Under the pieces are notes generated by a model. It saw only the letters and a list, made by a program, of their open reading frames with translations, ran no database searches and had not been told where the DNA came from. Positions 8,530-18,120 of a stretch of 64,000 bases of DNA are shown here, piece by piece. Positions within the stretch are counted from its first letter, which is position 1. Every line of letters starts with the position of its first letter. The DNA is from Nocardiopsis kunsanensis DSM 44524 (GTDB lineage: Bacteria; Actinomycetota; Actinomycetes; Streptosporangiales; Streptosporangiaceae): assembly GCF_000340965.1 (NCBI RefSeq), contig NZ_ANAY01000018.1:59956-123955 (forward strand). The letters run 5' to 3'. Both the position numbers and the translations under genes were made by a program.

Positions 8530-9915
8530 TCAGTTCTCCAGCATCTCGGTGACCAGGGCGGCCACCGGGGAGCGCTCGGAGCGGTTGAGGGTCACGTGGG
8601 AGAACAGCGGGTGACCCTTGAGCTTCTCGATGACGGCCACGATCCCGTCGTGGCGCCCCACCCGGAGGTTGTCGCGCTGGCCGATGTCGTGGGTGAGCAC
8701 GACCCGCGAGTTCTCACCCAGACGGGAGAGCACGGTCAGCAGCACGTTGCGTTCCAGCGACTGGGCCTCGTCGACGATGACGAACGCGTCGTGCAGGGAG
8801 CGGCCGCGGATGTGGGTGAGCGGCAGGACCTCCAGCATCCCGCGGTCGACGATCTCCTCGATGACGTCCTCGTTGGCCACCGAGGACAGGGTGTCGTGCA
8901 CGGCCTGGCCCCACGGGCTCATCTTCTCGTTCTCGGTCCCGGGCAAGTAGCCCAGCTCCTGGCCGCCGACTGCATAGAGGGGACGGAAGACCATGACCTT
9001 GCGGTGGCATCCGCGTTCCATGACCGCCTCCAGCCCCGCGCACAGGGCCAGGGCGGACTTACCGGTGCCGGCGCGGCCGCCGAGGGAGACGATGCCGACC
9101 TCTTCGTCGGTGAGCAGGTCGAGGGCGATGCGCTGCTCGGCGCTGCGCCCGTGCAGCCCGAACACGTCGCGGTCGCCGCGCACGAGCTTCACCGACTTGT
9201 CGGGCCGGACCCGTCCCAGTGCCTTGCTGCGCTCGGAGACCAGCACCAGCCCGGTGTGGCAGGGCAGGTCGATGGCCTCCTCGATGTCGCTGGACCCGGA
9301 CTCGAAGAGCTCACCGACGTTGTGGGCCGGCACGTCGAGTTCGGCCATGCCCGTCCAGCCGTGCTCGATGGCCAGCTCGGCCCGGTACTCGTCGGCGGTC
9401 ATCCCGATGGAGGAGGCCTTGATCCGCATGGGCAGGTCCTTGCTGACGAGCACGACCTCCCCGGCCTCGCTGTCGTCCTCGCCCTCGGCCTGCTCCTGCA
9501 GTTCGATCTGGAGGTTGCGGGCCACGGTGAGGATGCGGGTGTCGTTGTCACCCAGCCGGAATCCGGCCGGGAGCACGCACGGATCACTGTGGTTGAGTTC
9601 CACGCGTAGGGTCCCACCGTCCTCGTTCACCACGACGGGAACGTCCAGGCGGCCGTTGTCGACCCGGAGGTCGTCCAGACGGCGGAGGGCCTCGCGGGCG
9701 AAGTACCCCAGTTCGGGGTGGTGCCGCTTGCTCTCCAACTCGGTGATGACCACGACGGGGATGACGACCTCGTGCTCCGCGAACCTGGTCATGGCCGACG
9801 GATCGGCGAGCAGGACGCTGGTGTCGAGCACGTAGACGCGTGCTCCCTCCATGCCTACCGGGTGGAGGTCGGCCACGGATCGGCTGTCACGGCGATCGGT
9901 CGAGGTACTAGCCAC
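8530..9915 (-). CDS. phoH: PIN-PhoH fusion ATPase (PhoH2 type)
   Basis: The 461-residue protein joins an N-terminal PIN RNase domain (from about residue 27, [15 protein letters not shown]) to a C-terminal PhoH P-loop domain. Walker A is [11 protein letters not shown] near 278-288 and Walker B is [11 protein letters not shown]. In the PhoH2 family the two domains together form an ATP-dependent RNA unwinding and cleaving enzyme. The GTG start at 9915 has AGGGGAG at a 6-base spacing and is preferred to the upstream ATG at 9945. Mycobacterial phoH2 is preceded by a short antitoxin-like gene. I see no convincing small gene in the 264 bases upstream here. The neighbours fumC and a short-chain cis-prenyltransferase recall the mycobacterial arrangement. 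Confidence 0.93.
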   Translation of the reverse strand: MASTSTDRRDSRSVADLHPVGMEGARVYVLDTSVLLADPSAMTRFAEHEVVIPVVVITELESKRHHPELGYFAREALRRLDDLRVDNGRLDVPVVVNEDGGTLRVELNHSDPCVLPAGFRLGDNDTRILTVARNLQIELQEQAEGEDDSEAGEVVLVSKDLPMRIKASSIGMTADEYRAELAIEHGWTGMAELDVPAHNVGELFESGSSDIEEAIDLPCHTGLVLVSERSKALGRVRPDKSVKLVRGDRDVFGLHGRSAEQRIALDLLTDEEVGIVSLGGRAGTGKSALALCAGLEAVMERGCHRKVMVFRPLYAVGGQELGYLPGTENEKMSPWGQAVHDTLSSVANEDVIEEIVDRGMLEVLPLTHIRGRSLHDAFVIVDEAQSLERNVLLTVLSRLGENSRVVLTHDIGQRDNLRVGRHDGIVAVIEKLKGHPLFSHVTLNRSERSPVAALVTEMLEN

Positions 9916-10179
9916 TCGTTCTCCCCTTGGGTGCCGCAGGGGCACCTCGCTGTCACGGGATCATGGAGGACCGGGACCGGACCCACGAGGGCCGGGTCCG
10001 GCCCTCCTCGTCGAATATCCGCGTTGACGCAGGGATTCAATGAGACGGGGCCTCCCGAGCGGGTGGCCGCTCGCCACCCGCGCTCACCGACGCTACGCGC
10101 CGTCCGACCCGTTTTCCAGGGTTCGAGCCCACGTCGCGATGAACACCGTGTGAAGACGGGGGCGGGGAAAGGAAGGGGG
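9916..10179. other. intergenic region with prenyltransferase terminator
   Basis: No credible gene is seen. A 9-bp hairpin GCGGGTGGC/GCCACCCGC (10059-10067 with 10073-10081) may terminate the minus-strand prenyltransferase. The rest should include the phoH promoter, but I cannot place it. Confidence 0.4.
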
Positions 10180-10941
10180 TCAGTGGCCGAAACGCCGGTT
10201 GCGCGCGCCGTACGAGCGCAGTGCACGGAGGAAGTCCACCCTGCGGAAAGCGGGCCAGTAGGCCTCGCAGAAGTAGAACTCCGAGTGCACGCTCTGCCAC
10301 AGCATGAAGCCGGACAGACGTTGCTCCCCCGACGTGCGGATGAGCAGGTCGGGGTCGGGCTGGCCGCGCGTGTAGAGATGCCGGGCAATGTCCTCGATGT
10401 CCAGGCGCTCCGCGAGCTCCTGGATCGAGGTTCCTCGGTCGGCCTCGTCGTGGAGGAGCGACCGAACCGCGTCGGCGATCTCACGTCTACCCCCATACCC
10501 GACAGCGACGTTGACAACCAGACCCGGATTGCCGGATGTGGCCTCCTCCGCCTCTTTCAGCGCACGGGCGGTGGAGTCGGGCAGGATGTCGAGGGCTCCC
10601 ACGCGCCGGGTGTTCCAGCCCTCCTCGCGCAGACGGGTGATGGCCTTGTCGATGATGCGCACCAGAAGGCCGAGCTCCTCCTGGTCCCGGGAGAGGTTGT
10701 CCGTGGACAGCATCCACAACGTGACGACCTGTACACCGAGCTCGTCGCACCAGCGCAGTACCTCGAAGATCTTGTCCGCGCCGGCGCGGTGGCCGAGTTC
10801 GGCGCCCCCCAGGCCGCTGCTCTTGGCCCAACGCCGGTTCCCGTCCATCACGACGCCGACGTGCCTGGGCACCTCCCGGCTGGTCAGACTGCGTTCGAGC
10901 CGTTTCTCGTACAGCCAGTACAGGGGGTCACGGAGCCCCAT
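10180..10941 (-). CDS. cis-prenyltransferase (isoprenyl transferase, UppS family)
   Basis: The 253-residue product is a Z-prenyl diphosphate synthase that condenses isopentenyl diphosphate onto an allylic primer for polyprenyl-phosphate wall carriers. The family signatures are present: VMDGNRRWAKSSG (Asp of the catalytic site, about residue 32), ELGHRAG, the substrate-binding LLIRTSGEQRLSGFMLWQ, and the HSEFYF segment. ATG 10941 is the only sensible start. Actinobacteria usually have two such enzymes, one short-chain (Z-farnesyl diphosphate) and one long-chain. The fumC/phoH neighbourhood resembles that of the short-chain mycobacterial enzyme, so I lean to that, but the sequence alone does not settle chain length. 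Confidence 0.92.
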   Translation of the reverse strand: MGLRDPLYWLYEKRLERSLTSREVPRHVGVVMDGNRRWAKSSGLGGAELGHRAGADKIFEVLRWCDELGVQVVTLWMLSTDNLSRDQEELGLLVRIIDKAITRLREEGWNTRRVGALDILPDSTARALKEAEEATSGNPGLVVNVAVGYGGRREIADAVRSLLHDEADRGTSIQELAERLDIEDIARHLYTRGQPDPDLLIRTSGEQRLSGFMLWQSVHSEFYFCEAYWPAFRRVDFLRALRSYGARNRRFGH

Positions 10942-11033
10942 TGGCGAAACCTCTCAGAGCTGGATCAAAAACGGCACACCCAAGACTCGGGCGTGCCGGT
11001 GGGGATGTGTCCAGAGTAGTTCGCCCTGGGAGG

Positions 11034-11645
11034 TCACGAGACAGTCAATGACTTCCGCACGTGTTTACGGCCCTGGTGAATGCGGGATTTGACGGTGCCC
11101 AGAGCCAGATTCAGCTCCGAGGCGATCTCGTTGTAATCCATCTGGCACAGGTCCCGCAGGACGAGCGGCGCCACCAGGTTGGGGCGGTCCTTCTCCAGCT
11201 GGTCGAGCGCCTCGAGCAGGTCGATGCGGGAACCGGCGATGACACTGGTGGTGCGGGGGTCGCTCTGGTTGGGCATGCGCTCGGCCTCGGTGGGGTACTC
11301 GGCCGAGCGGCGCTTCATGGAACGGTAGGTCTGGCGCGCGGAGTTGGACACCACGGTGTAGAGCCACGTGGTGAACAAGGAATCGCCCTTGAAACTGCCG
11401 ATCTTGCGCGCCACACGCAGAAGGGCGTCCTGGCACGCCTCCTCCGCGTCCTGGCGGTAGGGCAGGAAACGCGAACAGCGGCGGAGCACCTCCGGCTGGA
11501 TGCGCCGGAGCAGCTCGTCCATGGCCGTCTCGTCGCCGTCCTTGGCCCGGCGCGCGAGGTCTTCCAGCTCCTCGTCGACATTGCTCGCCACCCGACGCTT
11601 GGGCATGGGCCTCTCCGCGTGGTCTGAGTGGTCACTACTCGGCAT
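11034..11645 (-). CDS. ECF-type RNA polymerase sigma factor
   Basis: The 203-residue protein has region 2 at about 25-100 (RFLPYRQDAEEACQDALLRVARKIGSFKGDSLFTTWL in shortened form: YRQDAEEACQDAL and TTWLYTVVSNSARQ) and region 4 at about 145-195 (LVLRDLCQMDYNEIASEL, LGTVKSRIHQGRK). It lacks region 3, as expected for ECF factors. ATG 11645 has GGGAGAAG upstream at a 7-base spacing. A second in-frame ATG lies 13 codons later. No anti-sigma gene is adjacent. Instead a transmembrane Ser/Thr kinase is divergently encoded 320 bases away. Several ECF groups are known to be linked to Hanks kinases and controlled by phosphorylation of region 2, which makes that a plausible mode here (inference). Confidence 0.9.
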   Translation of the reverse strand: MPSSDHSDHAERPMPKRRVASNVDEELEDLARRAKDGDETAMDELLRRIQPEVLRRCSRFLPYRQDAEEACQDALLRVARKIGSFKGDSLFTTWLYTVVSNSARQTYRSMKRRSAEYPTEAERMPNQSDPRTTSVIAGSRIDLLEALDQLEKDRPNLVAPLVLRDLCQMDYNEIASELNLALGTVKSRIHQGRKHVRKSLTVS

Positions 11646-11965
11646 GACTGCTCTTCTCCCTGCTTCACAGGACGTCCGCCAGGTCAACTCGGAGTACCCC
11701 GGGTACCGGGGGTCCGGCGGGGGCACATGTCAGGACGCCCATGGGCCCCGGGTCGATCGATTTCCGCGCACTGGTCGTTCCATGTCGCTCGTGTCGTCCA
11801 CTGGGGTGTGTGGACCACCTTCCGGGGCCTCCCACCAGTTTCCATGCCCGATCGGATGTGCGCTACCCGGAGTGGGGATCATATCCACAAGAGCCAACTT
11901 GAAGGCGTAGATAGTGTATTAGTGGGCAACGACCCCGTATTCACCCCTGACAGACCGAGGCGCAC
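11646..11965. promoter_or_regulatory. divergent control region of sigma factor and kinase
   Basis: This 320-base gap must carry promoters for both the minus-strand ECF gene and the plus-strand kinase. It is AT-richer near 11880-11930, just before the kinase. I see no gene and no strong dyad, and cannot assign an ECF-type -35/-10 with confidence. Confidence 0.4.
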
Positions 11966-13339
11966 ATGAGCCAACCGGAGGCTTTCGGACGGTATCGCGT
12001 GATCCGGCGCCTGGGATCCGGCTCTTTTGCCACTGTCTGGCTCGCCCACGACGACCTGCTGAACTATCCGGTAGCGATCAAGGTCCTCGCGGAGAACTGG
12101 GCGCACCAGATGGACATCCAGCACCGGTTCCTGGAGGAGGCGCGCATCCTGCGCCAGACCGACTCCACGTGGCTGGTGGCGGTCCACGACGTCGATGTAC
12201 TTCCCGACGGCCGTCCCTACATGGTGATGACCTACGCCGATCAGGGCAGCGTCGCCGACATGGTCAAACGCGACCACCTCCCACTGGACGAGGCCCTGCG
12301 GCTGCTGACGGAGATCGGCCAGGGCATCACGGTCCTGCACAACCACGGTACGATCCACCGCGACATCAAACCCTCCAACGTGCTGCTGCAGTCCTCACCG
12401 GTGGGCCAGCGTGTCCTGGTGGCCGACCTGGGCTTCGCCAAGTCCATCGACGAGGCCTCCGGGTTCACCGCTGCCGCGGGCACCCCGGGATACATGTCTC
12501 CGGAACAGAGCATCCCGGGCGGTGACCTGGATGTGCGTTCCGACGTCTACTCCCTGGGCGCGGTCGCCTACGAACTCCTCACCGGAAGGCAGGCCCCGCG
12601 CCAGCCGGTACGTACCCCGCCTGGCCGGATCCGGCCAGGGCTGCCCCCGGCGCTCGACGAGCTCATCATGTCGGCGCTCTCGGCCGACCGGGAGAGCCGG
12701 CCCTGCGACGCGAAGACCTTCACGGACCGGGTCAGGGCGATCCGTATGGAGCCCGAGCTGCTCCCCCGCGAGGAGCCGTGGTGGCAGCGGCACCGGAAGC
12801 AGTGGCGCCGCCTGGCCACACTCGGAGCCGCCCTGGCGATAATGGTGCTCACCGCGACCTCGGCCTACGGCGCCCCCTCCATGTCACTGACCCCGATCCA
12901 CAGCGCCACCCACGAGCTGCGCGTGGACGTGCCCACGGAATGGGTCTCGGAACTGCACCTGGACATGGCCGCCCGTCCCACCGCCGCCGAGGCCGGCGCG
13001 GAGCCGGGCCTGCTGGCAACGACCGACGGGGACGACTGGCACGCCACCGACAAGACCTCCTACGGGGTCTTCACCACGCTCATGCCCGGCGTCCGCGACC
13101 TGGGCCGGGTCACCGAGCCCGACCGGTGCGGGCAGCCGCCGGCGGAACGCCGGGTGGACACCCCCCGGTGGGAGGGCAAGGTCTGGGAGTGGTCGGACTG
13201 CAGCGGCAACGGCGCGCTGGCCGCGGCCACCGTGCACGAACCCGGGGAGCCCAGGACGGTCTACCTGGAGATCCGCCAGCCCGATTACCGTCCCGGCCTG
13301 ACCGACACCATCATCGACGGCGTCCGGGTGTACGCATGA
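11966..13339 (+). CDS. transmembrane Hanks-type Ser/Thr protein kinase
   Basis: This 457-residue kinase has its catalytic domain at residues ~8-265. It shows a glycine loop (RRLGSGSFATVW), the VAIKV lysine near 38, HRDIKPSNVLL near 130, a DLG in place of DFG at about 154, the GTPGYMSPEQ P+1 segment, and SDVYSLGAVAYELLTG. One membrane helix lies near 286-305. The remaining ~150 residues are extracellular, contain two cysteines (RCGQPP, SDCSGNG) and resemble no sensor domain I know. The active-site residues look complete, so it should be an active kinase. It is divergent from an ECF sigma factor gene and followed by a strong bidirectional terminator. The external domain presumably senses an envelope signal and may act through the sigma factor (inference). 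Confidence 0.93.
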   Translation: MSQPEAFGRYRVIRRLGSGSFATVWLAHDDLLNYPVAIKVLAENWAHQMDIQHRFLEEARILRQTDSTWLVAVHDVDVLPDGRPYMVMTYADQGSVADMVKRDHLPLDEALRLLTEIGQGITVLHNHGTIHRDIKPSNVLLQSSPVGQRVLVADLGFAKSIDEASGFTAAAGTPGYMSPEQSIPGGDLDVRSDVYSLGAVAYELLTGRQAPRQPVRTPPGRIRPGLPPALDELIMSALSADRESRPCDAKTFTDRVRAIRMEPELLPREEPWWQRHRKQWRRLATLGAALAIMVLTATSAYGAPSMSLTPIHSATHELRVDVPTEWVSELHLDMAARPTAAEAGAEPGLLATTDGDDWHATDKTSYGVFTTLMPGVRDLGRVTEPDRCGQPPAERRVDTPRWEGKVWEWSDCSGNGALAAATVHEPGEPRTVYLEIRQPDYRPGLTDTIIDGVRVYA

Positions 13340-13340
13340 G

Positions 13341-13378
13341 CCCGCCCCGGCGCCCGGCCGACCGGGCGCCGGGGCGGG
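13341..13378. terminator. bidirectional hairpin terminator
   Basis: A perfect 17-bp stem (13341-13357 with 13362-13378) with loop CCGA lies between the converging kinase and DUF255 genes, 1 base after the kinase stop. Confidence 0.8.
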
Positions 13379-13387
13379 ACCGGCTGC

Positions 13388-15433
13388 TCAACCGAGCTGG
13401 GCGCGCAGTTCCTCCACCGTGGTCACGGGCAGCTTGCAGGTGAAGCCCTCGCACACGTAGGCCGTCGCCCGGCCCCCGATCGGTTCCCGTCCGGCCAGCA
13501 ACGGGATCCCGCGGTCGTCGGAGCCGTCTCCCCGGGTGAACACGGTGCCCAGGGGCGCGCTCTCCAACGCCGCCCGGACCAGTTCGCCGACCGCCGGGTC
13601 GTCCGGGGCCCCGACCACCGCGACCGCGCGCGGGCCGGACTGCAGGGCCTCCCCCGTGGCCAGCCCCCAACCGGCGAACCGCGGGGCCTTCTCCGCCAGG
13701 AGCGAGACCGGGGACAGCGCCGTCTCGGCCGCGGAACGGTGCCGTGCGGAACCGGTGAGCGCGGCGTGGGCCAGCAGTGCGGAGGCCGCGGCGCTGCGCC
13801 CGGACGGGGTGACGTTGTCGGTCGGGTCCTGCGGCCGGGCGAAGAGCTCCTCGGCGTCGTCGGCCGTGTCGTAGAAACCCCCTTCGCCGTCGCCGAAGTG
13901 CTCCAACACCGTGTCCAGGAGTGCGCCGGCCTCGTGGGCGTAGCGGGCTTCGCCGGTGACACCGTGCAGCACGAGCAGCCCCTCGGCGACGTCGGCGTAG
14001 TCCTCCAGGACGCCGGCGCTGTGTCCGGCGCGGCCGTCGCGGGAGGTGCGCAGCAGACGGCCCTCGCTCAGGTGCACCTGCAGCAGCAGGTCGGCGCACT
14101 CCCGGGCGGCCCCGACCAGGTCGGGGCGGTCCAGGAGCACGCCTGCCTCGGCGAGCCCGGCGATCGCCAGTCCGTTCCAGGCGGCCACCACCTTGTCGTC
14201 GCGGGCGGGGGCGGGGCGGGAGGCGCGGGCGGCGAAGAGCTTCTCGCGCACCCGCTGGTAGCGCCAGGGGTCGGCCGGGGTCTCGGGCAGCTGCAGGACC
14301 GAGGTGCCGTGCTCGAAGGTGCCCTCCTCGGTGACGGCGAAGACCTCCTCGGCGTAGGCGGCGTCCTCCCCCTCCAGCACTTCCCGGATCTGGGCCGGGG
14401 TCCACACGTAGAAGGCGCCCTCCTCCGAGGTGCCGTCGGGGCCGGGGCTGTCGGCGTCCAGGGCCGAGGCGAACCCGCCCTCGGGGGTGCGCAACTCGCG
14501 CAGCATCCAGTCGGCGGTCTCCTCGGCGACACGGCGCAGGAGCTTGTGGGTGTCGGCCTCGGCCAGGTCGGTGCCGGCGGGGCGGCGGGACATGCGGATG
14601 TAGGCGCGCAGGAGCTGGGCGTTGTCGTAGAGCATCTTCTCGAAGTGCGGAACGACCCACTCGCGGTCCACCGAGTAACGGGCGAACCCGCCCCCGAGCT
14701 GGTCGTACATACCGCCGCGGGCCATCGCCTCGGCGGTCCCGGTGGCCATGAGCCAGGCCGGGACGGGTTCCTGGGCGGTCTGCAGGGGTGCGGTGCGTTC
14801 GCTCTGCGCGGTCAGGAACGACAGCAGCATCGACGGCGGGAACTTGGGTGCGTCCCCGAACCCGGCATGTGTCTGGTCGTAGTCGCGGACCAGGGCCCGT
14901 ACCGCCAGGTCGAGGGTCTCGGTCCCGGGCGCGGAGGCCTCGGGCAGGGTGCGGGGGGCGCCGAGCGCGTCGACCACCCTCTGCCCCTGGTCGAGGAGTT
15001 GGTCGCGCCGCTCCCTCCAGGCGTTGTCGACCCCCTGCAGCAGGCGCTGGAAGTGGTCGCGCGGGAAGTAGGTACCGCAGTAGAAGGGTGCCCCGTCCGG
15101 GGTGGCGAAGACCGTCATGGGCCACCCGCCTTGGCCGGTCATGGCCTGGGTGGCCTCCATGTAGACCGCGTCGACGTCGGGGCGTTCCTCCCGGTCGACC
15201 TTGATGTTGACCAGCATGGAGTTCATGAGGTCGGCGGTGGCGGTGTCCTCGAAGGATTCGTGGGCCATCACGTGGCACCAGTGGCATGCGGAGTACCCGA
15301 CGGAGATCAGCACGGGTACGTCGCGGCGGCGTGCCTCTGCGAAGGCTTCCTCGCACCAGGGCCACCAGTCGACGGGGTTGTCGGCGTGCTGCAGCAGGTA
15401 AGGGCTGGTCGCGTCACTCAGTCGGTTCGCCAT
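13388..15433 (-). CDS. DUF255 thioredoxin-domain protein (YyaL/spermatogenesis-associated 20 type)
   Basis: The 681-residue protein belongs to the DUF255 family. It has an N-terminal thioredoxin-like domain (residues 1-165; opening [21 protein letters not shown] and the redox-type motif C50-H-W-C53) followed by a long alpha/alpha-barrel region resembling glycan epimerase folds. The function is not established in bacteria. The length is typical. ATG 15433 is chosen because the conserved family start follows at once. An upstream GTG at 15487 would add 18 unsupported residues. It appears to be transcribed alone, with terminators on both sides. Confidence 0.92.
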   Translation of the reverse strand: MANRLSDATSPYLLQHADNPVDWWPWCEEAFAEARRRDVPVLISVGYSACHWCHVMAHESFEDTATADLMNSMLVNIKVDREERPDVDAVYMEATQAMTGQGGWPMTVFATPDGAPFYCGTYFPRDHFQRLLQGVDNAWRERRDQLLDQGQRVVDALGAPRTLPEASAPGTETLDLAVRALVRDYDQTHAGFGDAPKFPPSMLLSFLTAQSERTAPLQTAQEPVPAWLMATGTAEAMARGGMYDQLGGGFARYSVDREWVVPHFEKMLYDNAQLLRAYIRMSRRPAGTDLAEADTHKLLRRVAEETADWMLRELRTPEGGFASALDADSPGPDGTSEEGAFYVWTPAQIREVLEGEDAAYAEEVFAVTEEGTFEHGTSVLQLPETPADPWRYQRVREKLFAARASRPAPARDDKVVAAWNGLAIAGLAEAGVLLDRPDLVGAARECADLLLQVHLSEGRLLRTSRDGRAGHSAGVLEDYADVAEGLLVLHGVTGEARYAHEAGALLDTVLEHFGDGEGGFYDTADDAEELFARPQDPTDNVTPSGRSAAASALLAHAALTGSARHRSAAETALSPVSLLAEKAPRFAGWGLATGEALQSGPRAVAVVGAPDDPAVGELVRAALESAPLGTVFTRGDGSDDRGIPLLAGREPIGGRATAYVCEGFTCKLPVTTVEELRAQLG

Positions 15434-15494
15434 GCCCCCAACTCTGCCTGACCGGGACCGAGCCGGTGAAACGGCCTGCGGACACACGGGAGAA

Positions 15495-15521
15495 CGCCCC
15501 GTCCCACCCGTGGGAGGGGCG
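15495..15521 (-). terminator. hairpin terminator after mca operon
   Basis: A GC-rich stem of about 11 bp with a one-base bulge (CGCCCC and TCCCA arms) lies 27 bases past the stop of the small membrane gene at 15548. Confidence 0.5.
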
Positions 15522-15547
15522 TCCCGTCCGCGTGCAGGACGGTGGGC

Positions 15548-15928
15548 TCAGCGCCCGGCGGCCCCGCCGTCCTCGCCGGTGCGGGTCTCTGCGGTCCCGC
15601 CGTTCCCGGCCTCCTGTCCGGTCTCGGCGGCCACGGCGGCGCCGGCCTCGGGGCCGGGGTCGTCGGAGGCGGAGGCGCGCTCGGCAGCGCCGTCGACCGG
15701 CACGGCCGTCCCGGCCTTCTCCTCACGGCGGGCAGCCAGGTCTTCCTCCTGCTCGCCGCGCACACGGGAGAGTTTTCCCGTCATGTTGCGCATGAGGAAG
15801 TACAGCGCGAGACCGATCACGAAGATGACCAGGAAACCGAGGACGCCCGGGGTCACCAGGTCGGTGTTCAGCTCGGTCGTGTCGGCCAGCGCCGTCGCTG
15901 CCATGGGAGAGCTCTGCATACCGTTCAT
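15548..15928 (-). CDS. small single-helix membrane protein in mca operon
   Basis: The 126-residue product has one hydrophobic helix at about residues 27-46 (VLGFLVIFVIGLALYFLM) followed by a charged stretch (RNMTGKLSRVRGEQEEDLAARREEK) and a disordered, Ala/Gly/Glu-rich tail. Its start overlaps the end of mca by 4 bases (ATGA), so the two genes are translationally coupled. Small membrane proteins at this position next to mca are common in actinomycetes, but their role is unknown. The predicted orientation is N-out/C-in from the positive charges after the helix (inference). Confidence 0.8.
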   Translation of the reverse strand: MNGMQSSPMAATALADTTELNTDLVTPGVLGFLVIFVIGLALYFLMRNMTGKLSRVRGEQEEDLAARREEKAGTAVPVDGAAERASASDDPGPEAGAAVAAETGQEAGNGGTAETRTGEDGGAAGR

Positions 15929-16803
15929 TCTCTCACTGCTTCTCGCACACCTGCGAACAGGTCCTTCTCAGGGACCTCGGTGTCCACGGTCGAGCGCACC
16001 AGGTGGTAGTCCTCCGTGGGCCAGGCCTCGGAGATGATCTCGTTGGGCACCGCGAACCAGAACCCGTTCGGGTCGACCTGGGTGGCGTGTGCGCGCAGCG
16101 CCGCGTGCGCGGTCTCCAGGTACTCGCTGCAGTGCACGCGCGTGGTGATCTCCCAACGGGGGCGTTCGCGCTCGCGGATGCGCTTCATCCAGTCCTCGAA
16201 GGGGTTGTCGAGTCCCCGCTCGGCCAGCGCATCGGCCAGCGCCTCGAACCGCTCGGGCGGGAAGGACACGAAGTAGTACAGCTTCAGGGGCTGCCAGGGC
16301 TCGCCCCGGTCGGGGTAGGCATCCGGGTCGCCCGCGGTGTCGAAGGCGTGCATCGACACCTTGTGGGTCATGATGTGGTCCGGGTGCGGGTACCCGCCGT
16401 TCTCGTCGTAGGTCAGGACCACGTGCGGGCGGAAGCGGCGGATCGATTCCACCAGGGGCGCGGCGCCCTCCTCCACGGGCAGGGTCGCGAAGCAGCCCTC
16501 GGGCAGCGGGGGCAGGGGATCGCCCTCGGGCAGACCGGAGTCGACGAACCCGGCGAACTCCTGGTGGACCCCCAGGATCTCCCGGGCGCGGTCCATCTCC
16601 GCCCGGCGGACCTCGGCGATGTTCTCCCGGATCTCGGGGCGTTCCATCGCAGGGTTGAGGATGTCACCGCGTTCACCACCGGTCATGGTGACGACCAGCA
16701 CTTCGACGCCCTCGTCGATGTAGCGGGCCATGGTGGCCGCACCCTTGCTGGACTCGTCATCAGGATGGGCATGAACGGCCATCAGCCGCAACGACTCGGA
16801 CAA
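15925..16803 (-). CDS. mca: mycothiol S-conjugate amidase
   Basis: Mca hydrolyses mycothiol S-conjugates of electrophiles and antibiotics to mercapturic acids and GlcN-Ins, a cytosolic detoxification step found only in mycothiol-producing actinobacteria. The 292-residue length fits. The zinc site of the LmbE/PIG-L fold is visible: HAHPDDE (residues 11-17), and HPDH at about 139-142 in YPHPDHIMTHKVS. It is followed by an overlapping small membrane gene. DUF4307 and greA lie just across the divergent gap, an order conserved in many actinomycetes. It could be confused with the deacetylase MshB, but the downstream residues (KLYYFVSFPPERF) and the neighbourhood favour Mca. Confidence 0.94.
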   Translation of the reverse strand: MSESLRLMAVHAHPDDESSKGAATMARYIDEGVEVLVVTMTGGERGDILNPAMERPEIRENIAEVRRAEMDRAREILGVHQEFAGFVDSGLPEGDPLPPLPEGCFATLPVEEGAAPLVESIRRFRPHVVLTYDENGGYPHPDHIMTHKVSMHAFDTAGDPDAYPDRGEPWQPLKLYYFVSFPPERFEALADALAERGLDNPFEDWMKRIRERERPRWEITTRVHCSEYLETAHAALRAHATQVDPNGFWFAVPNEIISEAWPTEDYHLVRSTVDTEVPEKDLFAGVREAVRE

Positions 16804-16959
16804 CGGAGGTCTCCTTGACTCTGTGAACGACGACGCCGGACGCCGGTCCCCGGCTACCCTGCGCAGCTCGGCTTGGACGACTCACGCCCGGGGCGCGTAG
16901 GGGGGCTGTCAGGTCGGGGATATCTTAGACAACACCGTCCCCTCGTACGGAGATTCCCG

Positions 16960-17400
16960 ATGCAGCCGACCCCGGAAGAAGACGCCGTGAACAGTGCCGA
17001 ATCCCCGGCCGCGACCCCGGCCGACCCCGACCGTGTGCTGCGCAAGCGCCACGGCAACGGGCCCCTCTTCTTCATCCTCGGCACCGTCTTCGCGGTCGCG
17101 TGCAGCATCGGCTGGGGGTTCTCGGTGATGAACTACTCGGGCCTGAGCGGAAGTGTCTACCACCAGGTGGTGTCCTACAACACCGACTCCGCCGAAGAAG
17201 TGAGCATCACTTTCGAGGTCAACAGCAAGGACGGGGCGGAGTGCCTCATCACGGCGCTGGACGACCGGCACGTCGAGGTCGGCCAGGAACGGCTGTCGGT
17301 GGAAGCGGGGAACCGAATGTCCACCACGAGCGTTGACACGATTCGACAGGCTTCCACGGTAGAGATCGCCTCGTGCAGGGAACAAGGTTCGCAAGACTGA
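16960..17400 (+). CDS. DUF4307 membrane protein
   Basis: The 146-residue product has a short hydrophilic N-terminus, one membrane helix at about 36-60 (PLFFILGTVFAVACSIGWGF) and an outer beta-rich domain (VYHQVVSYNTDS, VSITFEVNSKDGAECLITALD), the DUF4307 pattern. ATG 16960 has CGGAGA 5 bases upstream. GTG 16987 with GGAAGAAG is an equally good alternative and would shorten it by 9 residues. The family is almost always found between mca and greA, as here. Its function is unknown. Confidence 0.85.
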   Translation: MQPTPEEDAVNSAESPAATPADPDRVLRKRHGNGPLFFILGTVFAVACSIGWGFSVMNYSGLSGSVYHQVVSYNTDSAEEVSITFEVNSKDGAECLITALDDRHVEVGQERLSVEAGNRMSTTSVDTIRQASTVEIASCREQGSQD

Positions 17401-17550
17401 TCCACCACGGACGAGCCGTTCCCCCCTGGGCCTGCACCGGCGTCGTGGGTGAACACGCGGGATGCCGTGCGCGAGGGCGCTCGGTGATATTCTCGCCAGT
17501 TCAGCTCTGGCCGCCTGGTGGCCTTTGCTACGAGTACACAAGGAGTTCCA

Positions 17551-18051
17551 GTGACCCAGACCCGCGATGACAACGTCACCTGGCTCACCCAGGAGGCGCA
17601 TGACCGGCTCCAGTCCGAACTGGACCACCTGACGGGTAGTGGGCGCGTCGAGATCGCGGAGAAGATCGAGGCCGCCCGTGAGGAGGGCGACCTCAAGGAG
17701 AACGGCGGGTACCACGCCGCCAAGGAGGAGCAGGGCAAGATGGAGGCCCGCATCCTCCAGCTCACCGAGCTCCTGCGCACCGCGAAGGTCGGCGAGGCAC
17801 CGCGTACCGAAGGTGTGGTCGGCCCCGGCATGACCATCACGGTCAAGTTCGCCGGTGACGACGAGGAGATCACCTTCCTGCTCGCTTCCCGGGAGGAGAG
17901 CGGCGCTCCGATCGACGTGTACTCGCCCAAGTCCCCACTGGGCGCGGCCATCAACGGCAAGCGCGTCGGCGAAGAGGTCAGCTACCCGCTGCCGAACGGC
18001 AAGACCCTGGGGGTCGAGATCATAGACGCGGTTCCCTACACCGGCGTCTGA
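17551..18051 (+). CDS. greA: transcription elongation factor GreA
   Basis: The 166-residue GreA stimulates the cleavage activity of backtracked RNA polymerase. The N-terminal coiled coil (about 10-80) carries the acidic tip region EEGDLKENGGYHAAKEEQ. The C-terminal FKBP-like domain ends with SYPLPNGKTLGVEIIDAVPY. The GTG start at 17551 is preceded by AAGGAG at a 5-base spacing, which settles it over a longer open frame from 17518. It ends at a perfect terminator. Confidence 0.97.
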   Translation: MTQTRDDNVTWLTQEAHDRLQSELDHLTGSGRVEIAEKIEAAREEGDLKENGGYHAAKEEQGKMEARILQLTELLRTAKVGEAPRTEGVVGPGMTITVKFAGDDEEITFLLASREESGAPIDVYSPKSPLGAAINGKRVGEEVSYPLPNGKTLGVEIIDAVPYTGV

Positions 18052-18063
18052 TCACACCGACGC

Positions 18064-18109
18064 GACGGCGGGGCGCGGCCCGAGAGGAATCGGGCCGCGC
18101 CCCGCCGTC
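18064..18109 (+). terminator. strong greA terminator
   Basis: A perfect 20-bp stem (18064-18083 with 18090-18109) with a 6-base loop lies 12 bases after the greA stop. Confidence 0.85.
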
Positions 18110-18120
18110 ATGTCCGGGGT

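Noticed and set aside
10100..10140. GGTTCGAGCCC, resembling a tRNA T arm
   Set aside because: No acceptor, D or anticodon arms can be folded around it.
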